A DNA stretch of 24,395 nt, from the NCBI GenBank assembly GCA_016717145.1, contig JADKGD010000010.1:1-24395 (forward strand), given 5' to 3'. The notes under the pieces are model-generated. The model did not search any database and had not been told where the DNA came from. It saw only the letters and a program-made list of their open reading frames with translations. The translations under genes and the position numbers were made by a program. Shown piece after piece: positions 1 through 7,110 of the stretch; position 1 is the first letter of the stretch; every line of letters begins with the position of its first letter. This DNA comes from Saprospiraceae bacterium (lineage in GTDB: Bacteria > Bacteroidota > Bacteroidia > Chitinophagales > Saprospiraceae).

Positions 1-140
1 CTGCTATGGCTCTTTATTTTTCCAGTAAAGTTTACGGTGGTGTCTTTCCACACTTCCACAAATCATAGCGAACAACTTTTGTCCTGGAAGTTGCTGTAAG
101 AAACAAAACAAAATAAAGTGAGAATTGATAATCTGATTTT
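1..140 (-). pseudogene. multicopper oxidase (CopA-like), N-terminus only, frameshifted, runs off the left edge
   Basis: Reading leftwards, the minus strand gives a hydrophobic signal-peptide-like stretch, then KVVRYDL, then TTVNFTGK, and finally NKRAIA if two A-runs are each one base longer. This order matches the mature N-terminus of Bacteroidota CopA-type multicopper oxidases, periplasmic Cu(I)-oxidising enzymes of copper resistance. None of the copper-ligand His motifs lie inside the window, so the family call rests on this short N-terminal signature and on the copper-type neighbours upstream. At least one frame change is needed between the YDL and TTVNF segments and two more at the A-runs. 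No clear ATG is visible; the start is probably near 130-145. It follows the DUF3347 gene in the same direction, consistent with one operon. Family from memory of the motif, moderate certainty. Confidence 0.5.
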
Positions 141-151
141 CCTTAACTCAA

Positions 152-773
152 TCAGTGGAGTGTTATTATTTTACCGTGATTGTTTGCTGTGCTGCCACAA
201 CTCAACATTTGTTTACCGGAAATACGGATTTACGATTTTTGAATTTTCGCTTACCAGTATGCACCTTTTCCATCATTTGCCATTGGGCGGTACTGGTAGT
301 AAACAGTTTCGGAGTTGGGTTAAATTTTTGAGCAAATCATACATGGTTTGAAAGCGATATAAAATGTTCCCGTTGGTGTTCCAATTTAATTGTGCTTTTG
401 ATAAATTCAGCATGGTAACCAAATCTTTCATGTTTCATCCAAGCTGTGTGTTGTGGGGCATTGAGTTTGTCCATTTGTACCTTGTCAACGTCCTCTATAA
501 GTTTTTTTGCATAAGCGGCTGCACTATCTGCATTGTCTTTTGTAAGCGAATTTTTTAAGCCGATGTAATCTGCATACACTTCTGAAATAGGATTTGAAAC
601 CGTTATTTGTTCGACCGTTTTTACGGTGTCGGTTTTTGCAACCGCTGTTGTTGAATCAGTTTTACAACCATTGTTTCCAACTGGTAAGGTTGTTTGTGTT
701 TGTGTTTTTGTGCTGAGCAGGAGTTTATTAAAACTGTTGCTAGCATGGTGAATGATAAGATAATATTTGACAT
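152..773 (-). pseudogene. DUF3347-domain lipoprotein, frameshifted
   Basis: The ATG at 773 opens a lipoprotein signal ending in INSC. One base shift later the frame continues through NNGCKTDSTTAVAK to a DUF3347 domain (YADYIGLKNSL, about 579 downwards; LNAPQHTAWMKHE; EHQREHF). The frame closes at 337, but the family's next blocks are visible in other frames: MYDLLKN near 330, YYQYRPMANDGKGAYW near 255-305, and GKQMLSCGS near 190-215, ending at TGA 152-154. Restoring them needs about four indels, several in homopolymers (an extra T after GAYW, one fewer C before GGTAAAC). DUF3347 proteins are periplasmic or outer-surface partners of copper and RND efflux systems in Bacteroidota; the exact role is not established. 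It starts 18 nt after the HMA-MauE stop. Either a decayed gene or a region of poor base calling. Confidence 0.7.
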
Positions 774-791
774 ATTGATTGAATTTTTATT

Positions 792-1170
792 TTATATTAA
801 GATTAACGTGGCGGCACTCATTACCATCATCAAAGCATCTTCAATAATGGTAAGGGTGCTCATAGGTAAATTAAATCCTGCACCCAAGCAAGCACCTTTA
901 ATTTTTGTTTTGTTCAATATTGTACGTAGCAAACCAACTTTTTGTTTGCTCTGCAACTTCGCTTTGTTGTTCAGCTTATATTGAGTAATTGCTTTTTGCT
1001 CTAATTGCTTTTTCCATCTCACTTAAAGCAATGTGTTTTTTGATTATAATGGTAACATACGTTCTTGTAACTTGTGTATTGGTTATAACAGACCAGGTAA
1101 GCAAAGCTGATTTTTCTATAGCTTCACAATTGCCGCACGTCATCGCTGTTTTTTGATATGTTAGTATCAT
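792..1170 (-). pseudogene. HMA-MauE-type metal-binding membrane protein, internally deleted and frameshifted
   Basis: The N-terminus shows a heavy-metal-associated motif MTCGNCE followed by KHIALSEMEKAI. In the next frame comes EQQSEVAEQTKSWFATY, which in Bacteroidota relatives links an HMA domain to a MauE-like membrane domain of several helices. Here that segment joins almost directly to the family's C-terminal block KTKIKGACLGAGFNLPMST and IIEDALMM. Compared with the family layout as I remember it, roughly 100 or more residues carrying the transmembrane helices are missing, so the gene cannot encode the normal product. The family block normally reads KCACLGAG, so one Cys also appears changed to Gly. 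The ATG at 1170 overlaps the TGA of the upstream lipoprotein (ATGA), a sign of translational coupling. Probably copper or mercury handling at the inner membrane. Confidence 0.62.
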
Positions 1171-1608
1171 TTTACTTTGTCCATATCCATTCCATTCATG
1201 TTGCACATACCCATATCCATCATATCCTTCATTCCTTTGGGTGTTCGTTCATGGAAGTCATCATCATTTACATTTTTTTTTGTCCATGTCGCACATCTCC
1301 ATTGTTTTCCCATCATCATTTTACACATGCCTGTATCACTCTTGCACATATCAATCATGCTGCCATCATTTTTCGCGTGTTACTTGATCTTCTTTCATCA
1401 TATCGCTTGAAGTAGAAACAATTGTTTCACCATGTTTGGTTTTCATAGCTGTCATTACTTCTTTCATGTATGCATCGTTGTCCATCAGTTCCGAAATTAC
1501 TTGGGCTCTGCGGTCTGCATTGCTGATGTCATTACCTGAATTTTTGCTGCATTGCGCAAATGAAAATATCGTTGCAAAGGCGAATACTATGGATATTATT
1601 TTTTTCAC
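1167..1608 (-). pseudogene. Met/Cys-rich metal-binding lipoprotein, frameshifted
   Basis: The 5' part (1608 to about 1366) encodes a lipoprotein signal (MKKIISIVFAFATIF, then AQCSK), then a helical region with repeated Met. The frame breaks near 1368, where one A is lost in an A-run, and resumes as SMIDMCKSDTGMCKMMMG. Further shifts at A- and C-runs turn what would read MEMCDMDKKKCK and NEHPKGMKDMMDMGMCNMNG into other frames. The restored C-terminal half is dense in MxM, MC and CxM motifs, a pattern suited to Cu(I) or similar soft-metal binding in the periplasm. It lies 71 nt downstream of the Csp-like gene, and its stop overlaps the next ATG. No named family is assigned. The four indels, all in homopolymers, look more like base-calling errors than selection. 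Confidence 0.6.
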
Positions 1609-1679
1609 TTTGATTTATTTTTATTTTAGTTGTTTGGAGGAAAAATCAAGGAATGAATGTCAATCCTTGATTTTTGTTC

Positions 1680-2018
1680 CTAAATAATTGATGCTGCTAC
1701 TGCAAGCATATCTTTACATTCTGCAGCACATTTGCGACAAGCATCTGCACATTCTTTGCAATGTTTCATGTCAGAATGTTTTTCACATTCAGTTGCACAA
1801 GCATTACAAGCGTCTTCACATTTTTTGCAAAGCGCATCAAGGTTTGAATCAGTTTTACTTGCTGCAACTAGAGCGTTGCAAGCATCAGCACAAGTGATGC
1901 AAAGTTTTTCGGAATGTTCCATTCCTGCTTTACCCTTATTTTCTGTTGCGCAAGTTTCACATGCATCTGCACATGTTTCGCAAGCTTCAATGCAATTTTC
2001 AATGTTCTTATTTTCCAT
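1680..2018 (-). CDS. Csp-like Cys-rich four-helix copper-storage protein
   Basis: This 112-residue protein carries about eighteen Cys, mostly in CxxxC or CxxC spacing along predicted helices (CIEACETCADACETCA; CITCADACNA; CKKCEDACNACATEC; CKECADACRKCAAECK). That is the pattern of the DUF326/Csp copper-storage family, in which a four-helix bundle lined with Cys takes up many Cu(I) ions. There is no signal peptide, so a cytosolic, Csp3-like form is most likely. It is the only gene of the copper block here that is unbroken. It sits first among the recognisable operon members after the degraded CPxC lipoprotein. Starts at ATG 2018 with MENKNIENC. Family call is firm; metal identity is inferred from the family. 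Confidence 0.85.
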   Translation of the reverse strand: MENKNIENCIEACETCADACETCATENKGKAGMEHSEKLCITCADACNALVAASKTDSNLDALCKKCEDACNACATECEKHSDMKHCKECADACRKCAAECKDMLAVAASII

Positions 2019-2137
2019 TTTAGTATGAATTTAGTTTGGCAGAATTGCCACTGCAAATTTATGAAGTGTACGTTTGGAAAGCATTACACAATTAAACATA
2101 TGCGTTACATGATTCACAGTTTTCATTGGCTTACTTT

Positions 2138-2330
2138 TTACAATTCCATTATACAAACTGGACATGTCTCTGCTATGGTATAAGCTGTATCACCTGTGCA
2201 TTTCATCAGGCGTTGATATTTTACAGTTGCTATGTCGGCTGCAACTTCTACAGATTTTATATCTGATGTATTATCGTTGCTGTTGTAAGTAAGAAATAAG
2301 AATTGTAGCTGCTACAATGGCAGAGTAAGC
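2138..2330 (-). pseudogene. heavy-metal-binding-domain lipoprotein remnant
   Basis: On the minus strand a frame ending at TAA 2138-2140 reads SVEVAADIATVKYQ, then RLMKCTGDTAYTIAETCPVC, then IMEL. Family members with the heavy-metal-binding domain (YxCPMKC...GxCPxCxMxL) have CPM where this has RLM, and a KMDL-type ending where this has IMEL. Upstream, NSNDN follows a hydrophobic segment, but a Tyr codon sits where a lipobox Cys would be expected and no intact start is seen. These are substitutions rather than homopolymer changes, so true decay is plausible. It would be the promoter-proximal gene of the copper operon. Confidence 0.42.
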
Positions 2331-2750
2331 ATTGATAAATAAATTATTGAGTATAGCATTTGTTTTAAACTTTTATTTCAATCTGAGGTTTGCCACGTTC
2401 CAGTCTGTATGGCAGATAAGGATGGTGGCAAACCTTATCCGATAAGGTTCGTAGAATTCATCGTATCAAATATGGATGTTTTTTGTGCAGTGGCTGAAAT
2501 ATTAGTGGGGCAGCTTTTTAATAAAAAAAATATATGCAGGGGTGATGTACTAAATAGTTTCGGTAGTGGTCCCAAAAGATGTCAAAAACGGTTTGTTGAA
2601 GGCATTAAATTTTGAAGTTTTTTAAGGTTGGCAGAACCAATAGAATTCTCCGCTGTGGCAGACTCACAACCGGTACAAAAGTCCCCATTTTGCCAATCAT
2701 TAATAGAAATGCACATCTTGGTTTAAAAGGGCTCTGCATAGAGAACGATG
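2331..2750. other. non-coding or decayed stretch
   Basis: I see no convincing gene here. The plus-strand ORF at 2409-2615 has no recognisable motif. On the minus strand a short frame ending at 2365 (HHPYLPYRLERGKPQIEIKV) looks protein-like, and another contains GDFCTGCESA, but neither connects to a start or to a known domain. Probably the eroded remains of further operon genes. Confidence 0.4.
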
Positions 2751-3236
2751 TTATTGGCTGTGCTTATACTTCTTTTTATTGTTGCTAATTTTGTCTTGTT
2801 GTATTATTTTCCAGTCTTTATATGTCATTTCAAATTTTATTTCGCCTTTCCCGTGTATCCCAGTTACTGTCCAACCAGCTTTCCTATAAAAAGCTTCTGC
2901 CCTTGTATTAGGTGATGTTCCTAACCAAACTGTTTCCGTTGTCTGCCTAAAATACCAGTCAAGCATAGTGTCATGGAGTTGTTTTCCTATTCCTTTTTTT
3001 TCAAAATCAGGTCTTAAAAACAAAGCCCAAATATTATGATCTTTCAAGTCAGCAATTGAAAATCCAACAATCTCATTATTAATCTCACAAACCCAGGCTT
3101 TGCCTCTGATGGTAATAAATTCCCTGCAGTCTTCATCCGTCACAAGGTTTGGGCTAGACAAGGTATTTTCTGTCACAGAATTTCTTACAATTTGAATGTG
3201 TTTAATGTCGTCAGTATTTGCTTCTCTTATGGTCAT
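2751..3236 (-). CDS. GNAT family N-acetyltransferase
   Basis: A small acetyltransferase of about 161 residues that would transfer acetyl from acetyl-CoA to an unidentified amine. The fold is visible as IREANTDDIKHIQIV (beta1-alpha1), NNEIVGFSIAD (beta3-beta4), then the acetyl-CoA loop FLRPDFEKKGIGKQLHDTML (the RxxGxGxxL-type motif appears as KKGIGKQL), and the C-terminal ARAEAFYRKAGW-type block seen as NTRAEAFYRKAGW. I prefer the ATG at 3236 (MTIREAN), because the family normally starts two or three residues before the first strand; ATGs at 3269 and 3257 are alternatives. Same strand as the VOC and AraC genes upstream. The Lys/Asn-rich tail after residue 140 is unconserved-looking. Substrate unknown. 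Confidence 0.85.
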   Translation of the reverse strand: MTIREANTDDIKHIQIVRNSVTENTLSSPNLVTDEDCREFITIRGKAWVCEINNEIVGFSIADLKDHNIWALFLRPDFEKKGIGKQLHDTMLDWYFRQTTETVWLGTSPNTRAEAFYRKAGWTVTGIHGKGEIKFEMTYKDWKIIQQDKISNNKKKYKHSQ

Positions 3237-3378
3237 ATTTTCTTCAATTTTTGGCATTAGTGTTATCAACTTTTTTTACATAAAGCTTCCTTAAATAATA
3301 TGTATTGTTTGCCATGTAACGCTGGAATAACAGAAAAAATATACGCATCAATCCAACCTCATGTCTGTAAATAATCCA

Positions 3379-3729
3379 TTATATACTTTGCCCAAAAGTC
3401 AACAAATTATTGTCAGGATCAAGTAATGCAAATTCCTTTTGTCCCCAGGGTTTAGTATGTAATGTTCCGTTGGGATGAATTTCGGTATTATTGTCAATTA
3501 AAGATTTATATAAATCTTCAATGTCGGTGGTACGTATATATACTTGTCCATAATTTTCTTTTGGGGCAAGGTCGTTAAATTCAAAAAAATGTATTTCTAC
3601 ATTATCTTTTGTGACCATTAAATAAGCTTCATAATCACCTATTTCTTTAAAACCTAATTGATTTATATAAAAATGTCTCGTGGCAGATTTATTACGCATT
3701 GGTAATTTTGGATGTATGTTTGTCAGCAT
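3379..3729 (-). CDS. VOC-superfamily (glyoxalase/bleomycin-resistance-like) protein
   Basis: A 116-residue single-module vicinal-oxygen-chelate protein. Seen: PKLPMRNKSATRHFYINQLGF (first beta-alpha-beta unit), VEIHFFEF (metal or ligand-side strand), GQVYIRTTDIEDLYKSL, and the terminal KPWGQKEFALLDPDNNLLTFGQ block typical of the bleomycin-resistance subgroup. Such proteins usually dimerise and either sequester a drug or catalyse a metal-dependent step. This subgroup often lacks a full metal site, so a binding role is plausible. The start lies 19 nt after the AraC-GyrI gene, suggesting cotranscription. Confidence 0.85.
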   Translation of the reverse strand: MLTNIHPKLPMRNKSATRHFYINQLGFKEIGDYEAYLMVTKDNVEIHFFEFNDLAPKENYGQVYIRTTDIEDLYKSLIDNNTEIHPNGTLHTKPWGQKEFALLDPDNNLLTFGQSI

Positions 3730-3748
3730 AATTTATTTTTTTTATTTT

Positions 3749-4650
3749 TTATATAACTGGAATGTAGAAGTCCGCGATTGATTTGTTTTCCGGATGTTCG
3801 CTAAAATTATTGTGGAATATTTCAAAAGGATTTCTATCAGCTTTTTTATAGCCATTTTCGTTCATCCATACGAAAAGTCCATTCCAAGCTTTTCAAAATC
3901 TTTCGGTTCCAATTTCAAAATGTCCAACTATACATTTTCCTTTTCAATTACTGTCAGACCAATTTCCCCACTGACTTCAACAGGTTCGTTTAAAACAATA
4001 CAAGCACTCATTCTAACTTTTTCGGGTTCAGCTATTTTAAAACTGTCGTGGTAAATCCTTGCCATTTTAACATTGGGATTTTCAAACAGTCCTTTTGGTT
4101 TTGCCCATTTAATTAGCTTTTCATAGGCATGGTGTAAACCACTCGATCCTATCTGAGTAAGAAAGGCAAGGTTTAATTTTTCTATTTCTTTAATTTCGAT
4201 CTTTGCATTCATTTCAATCCAATTTTTATGATGATTAATGTTGCAAATGTAGTCTTCAAATATTGGTCGGATTTGTCCGTTCTTGCTTTCAACTTTACCA
4301 ATCTTGCTATAATTGTCTGGACTTAAGTTTCTGAATTGAGAAGGACTTACACCATAATATTTTTTGAAAGCTCTTGTAAATGAAGAATTGCTATTAAATC
4401 CGTAATTCAATGCAAGTTCAGATACTGTTATGTCTTTTTTGTGAATTAATAATAAAGCAGTTTTTTCAATTCGTTTGCGATTTATATATGCATTGAGTGT
4501 TTCATTGGTATAAGCTTTGAAAAGTCTATGCAAATGAAATGGAGAATAATATATAAATTCTGATAATTTTTCTAAAGATAAATCACTATTCAAATTATCG
4601 TCAATATAGACAAGGATTTTATTTATCCTTTTTACATACTCATCGTTCAT
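3749..4650 (-). CDS. AraC-type regulator with GyrI-like ligand domain, frameshifted
   Basis: The N-terminal 105 or so residues form two helix-turn-helix units of the AraC family (LEKLSEFIYYSPFHLHRLFK; VSELALNYGFNSNSSFTRAFKKYYGVSPSQFR). From about residue 150 a GyrI/Rob-type effector domain follows (KIEIKEIEKLNLAFL; IYHDSFKIAEPEKVRMSACI). The open frame closes at 3928, but the expected ending continues in another frame (CIVGHFEIGTE, AWNGLFVWMNENGYKK, NPFEIFHNN, ADFYIPVI) to TAA 3749-3751. Restoring it needs one extra G near 3939 and correction of a TGA at 3893-3895. I use the ATG at 4650 (MNDEYVKRINK), because the residues before it in the longer frame look unlike protein. Likely activates itself or the adjacent VOC and GNAT genes on binding a small hydrophobic or cationic ligand. 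Confidence 0.78.
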
Positions 4651-5155
4651 TAGATTGTTCTGATGTTTCGTTTTGCAATGCTGACCAACCATAGTCTGCC
4701 TAAATCTTGTCCCTCCGTGTCTCACTTTGTGCTTAATACATTTTTTGTAAGCTTCATGATATTGCCAAAATATCAGCCTATGCACTTAACAACAATTGTA
4801 GTGGTATTATAAAGCCCGTAATAGGTGACATTTTGTAACATACAACCATATAACCTACCTAAAAGCCCCATCGGTCTGACACATTGTCCTTAATGTAGGA
4901 CACTAACATTTGCGCTTCCAAAAGTAGGTAAAAACGAATCATTTGGGAGCATTTTAAGCGACTTTAATTTTTCTAACTTCAATAATACACTTTTATTTTC
5001 ATCACTTTATATTCTTAAATTAGCCGTGGCGTCCCTTACAGGGAATGAGCCCGCCTGCTTACCTGACCGGAGTGTGTGTAACAAATTGCACTTTTTATAA
5101 ATAAAAATAAAATAGATACAATAATACTAATAAGAATAAAGATTTGTAGTAAAAT
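4651..5155. other. intergenic stretch with repeat fragments
   Basis: No gene is recognisable. It holds a 44-bp repeat (4981-5024) shared with 9586-9629 (40 of 44 positions equal), a TCCCT/AGGGA palindrome unit (5028-5049) repeated at 7359-7380, and one arm of an inverted repeat (5067-5091) matched at 7432-7459. From about 5092 it is A/T-rich spacer up to the G/C-rich block. Confidence 0.6.
5028..5091. repeat. left flank copy of the direct/inverted repeats around the IS110 island
   Basis: 5028-5049 (GGCGTCCCTTACAGGGAATG and AG) is repeated in direct orientation at 7359-7380. 5067-5091 (CCGG, then GTGTG, then TAACAAATTGCAC) is repeated inverted at 7432-7459. Together they bracket the repeat array and IS110 element. 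Confidence 0.65.
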
Positions 5156-5434
5156 TTGCTATGCTTACCCCCGACCCCGGAGGGGGGGCCCTGGGGGGGG
5201 GGGAGACCCCGGGGGGGGGGGGGGGGGGGAAATCTTTCCCCTTCTTTCCCTCCCCCCTTTCCCCCCCCAAAGAGGAGGGAAGAAGGGAGGAGAGGAGGCC
5301 CCGGGAGGGGGGGGGGGCTTTTTGGCGCGGGGGGAGACCTTGGGGGGGGGGGGGGAGGGGTGGCCCTTTTCCTTTTGCCCCTCCCCCGAGGGGGGGGGGG
5401 GGGGCGGAGGAGGTTGATGCTTTCACCCCGACCC
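5156..5434. repeat. dispersed 105-bp repeat array, corrupted by long G and C runs
   Basis: Begins with TTGCTATGCTTACCCCCGAC, identical to the 3' part of the 105-bp repeat unit at 7111-7215, and ends with CCCCGACCC just before the IS110 left end. In between, most sequence consists of G- or C-runs of 5 to 18 bases. The total length would fit two to three 105-bp units. The normal unit has no such runs, so the sequence here is probably not reliable. Confidence 0.6.
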
Positions 5435-5460
5435 CTGATATGTTTGATTTTTCAAAAAAA

Positions 5461-5600
5461 GACTTAACTTAGTGAAAGAAGAGATCCCGACCCGAGATAC
5501 TTAGATATCGTCCTTTAGTCACTCTCTTCACTAAGCTAAATCATGCGGTATAACTAGATACAAAGATATCGAATAAAATAAGGAAATGTTAGGCTTAGTA
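5461..5600 (+). ncRNA. candidate IS110 bridge RNA
   Basis: Lies in the left non-coding end, as in the IS110 group. A strong imperfect stem (5468-5483 with 5522-5535; CTTAGTGAA opposite TTCACTAAG) encloses an internal loop. On its 5' side is CCCGACCC (5486-5493), identical to the left target half. On its 3' side is UCCUUUAG (5511-5518), which pairs with target CTGAAGGG, including the core, with two G-U wobbles. Downstream, CGGUAUAACU (5546-5555) is identical to the element's right end plus core (7101-7110). GAUAUC with G5571 (5565-5571) pairs with TGATAT of the left end by five Watson-Crick pairs and one wobble. A second weaker stem may form between 5530-5539 and 5589-5599. RNA ends are guessed. 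Confidence 0.78.
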
Positions 5601-5631
5601 ATTATTTTTTAATAACAAAAAAAAAGAAAAA

Positions 5632-7050
5632 ATGAGTGAAGTATTTTACGGTATTGATGTTAGTAAGGGATACGCTGACATTATTAGAATGGGTAATGGT
5701 ATTGCGCAATCTGGCAGCCATTGGAAATTAAACGATACCAAGGACGGTATTAAAGAATTAATGACATTGGTCACAGACGACCTTAATTCAGGAAAATACG
5801 TATATATGGGATTGGAAAGTACGGGAGGTTATGAAAATAATTGGTACAATAATTTTTTTGGAGTAGATAAGAATATCCATATTTTCAGGATAAATCCGAT
5901 TAGGATTCACCACGAAACGAAGAAGGATATGCAACGCAATATTACCGATAAAATTAGTAGCAAAGCCATAGCTAATCATCTTATGGATAACAAGGATAAG
6001 TTTATCGCAATGTCTTCCAAAACGAAGGAACAATCGAATTTAACCAGACTTCTAACAACTCACCAGATGTATTTAAAACAAAGAACTCAAGCATATGCAG
6101 CACTTGAAAAGACTGTTTATGATACAATGCCTGGTCTTATGATGTTCTGGGGAGATAAATGTCCAAATTATTTACTAGACCTTTTACTGAAATTTTCTTC
6201 AAAAATAAAGTTGTTAAAAACACAACCTTCATCATTATCAAAAATAAAAGGTATAAGTTTTGAAAAAGCAACTCAGATAATTGATCAAGTACAAAAAGAC
6301 TCAGCTTTGAAACATGAAGACGAAATTAAATCATTCCAAATAAAAACATTAGTTCAGACTATAAAACAGTTGAATGAAGTTATTTCACAAATAGAAAAAA
6401 AATATCAATCATGTGAGGGCTATAAAGCCAAAAATGCATTACTTAGTTCTATTCCAGGGTGTGGTGCAAATTCAGCAGCTATATTAAATATCGAAATAGG
6501 AGATATTGATAGATTTGATTCAGCAGCACAAATGTGCCTACTTTGGAACACATCCTGAAAAAAAACAAGCGGCGATGGTCAGACGAAAGCCAGAATGAGC
6601 AAAAAAGGAAGTTCAAAATTTAGAGGAGCGTTATATATGGTTGCAAAAAATTCAGTTATGTATAGCGATTATTTTAAAGAAATATATGCCTCCAAAAGAG
6701 CTGAAGGGAAAGCACACAATTTTGCATTAGGAGTGGTAATGAACAAATTAGTTAGAATCATGTATGGTATTTTGAAATCCGGGATTCCTTTTGATGAAAA
6801 AAAGGCAAAATCTAAAAGTGAGTATAAAAATATTGATAATCAAGGGATTAATGAAGACATAAAATTAATAAAAGAAAAAGAAAAATTGGAAAAAGATATT
6901 ATCAGCTTAAAAAATGAGTTTGAAAATAGTAAAAAAGCACCAACATCATCACTTAAAAAAGCAAGAATAAAAAAGGCAATAGAAGAGTCTCAAAATGCTT
7001 TGAAGGCATTAAATACGAGATCATCTCCTATGCCCAAAACAAACATATAA
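5632..7050 (+). CDS. IS110-family transposase (DEDD recombinase), with two compensating frameshifts
   Basis: 472 codons from ATG 5632. The N-terminal RuvC-like DEDD domain shows D9 (YGIDVSKG), E62 (GLESTGGY) and D106 (NITDKISSKAIA). The fourth acidic residue, normally three positions after D106, is Ser here. A coiled-coil-like middle precedes the helix-hairpin-type SSIPGCGANSAAILNIEIGD and the C-terminal Tnp domain with the Ser-containing block MSKKGSSKFRGALYMVA. The frame is broken only between about 6534 and 6566, where the family sequence CAYFGTHPEKKTSGDGQTKA appears in a neighbouring frame. An extra T (or two lost bases) before GCC and one lost A in the A8 run would cancel out, and the downstream frame equals the starting frame. 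The Lys-rich tail after residue 400 is long for the family. Would use the upstream bridge RNA for target choice. Confidence 0.85.
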
Positions 7051-7110
7051 AAATGTTTGTAAAAAGGATAAAGAAAAAGCAAAATAAATTTGGAAATTAA
7101 CGGTATAACT

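Larger units (their letters stand above)
5435..7110 (+). mobile_element. complete IS110-family insertion sequence
   Basis: Ends are inferred by comparing the flanks with intact copies of the host repeat. Elsewhere (7205-7225) the repeat reads CCCGACCC-CT-GAAGGGG. Here the left half CCCGACCC-CT stops at 5436 and is followed by GATATGTTT, while the right half CT-GAAGGGG begins at 7109 after CGGTATAA. The element is therefore 1,674 bp plus a duplicated CT core, with no terminal inverted repeats, as expected for IS110. It holds a 197-nt left non-coding end with a candidate bridge RNA, one transposase gene, and about 58 nt of right end. The CT core is the same dinucleotide as that of IS621 in the literature. 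Confidence 0.82.

Noticed and set aside
2365..2430. Minus-strand C-terminus-like end (PYRLERGKPQIEIKV)
   Set aside because: Too short and unconnected to any start or known family to be annotated.
2409..2615. Plus-strand 68-residue ORF
   Set aside because: No motif, no promoter, opposite to the local operon; the minus strand looks at least as protein-like.
5127..5472. Three long Gly/Pro-rich ORFs on both strands
   Set aside because: They are products of the G- and C-runs in the unreliable block and have no protein-like composition.
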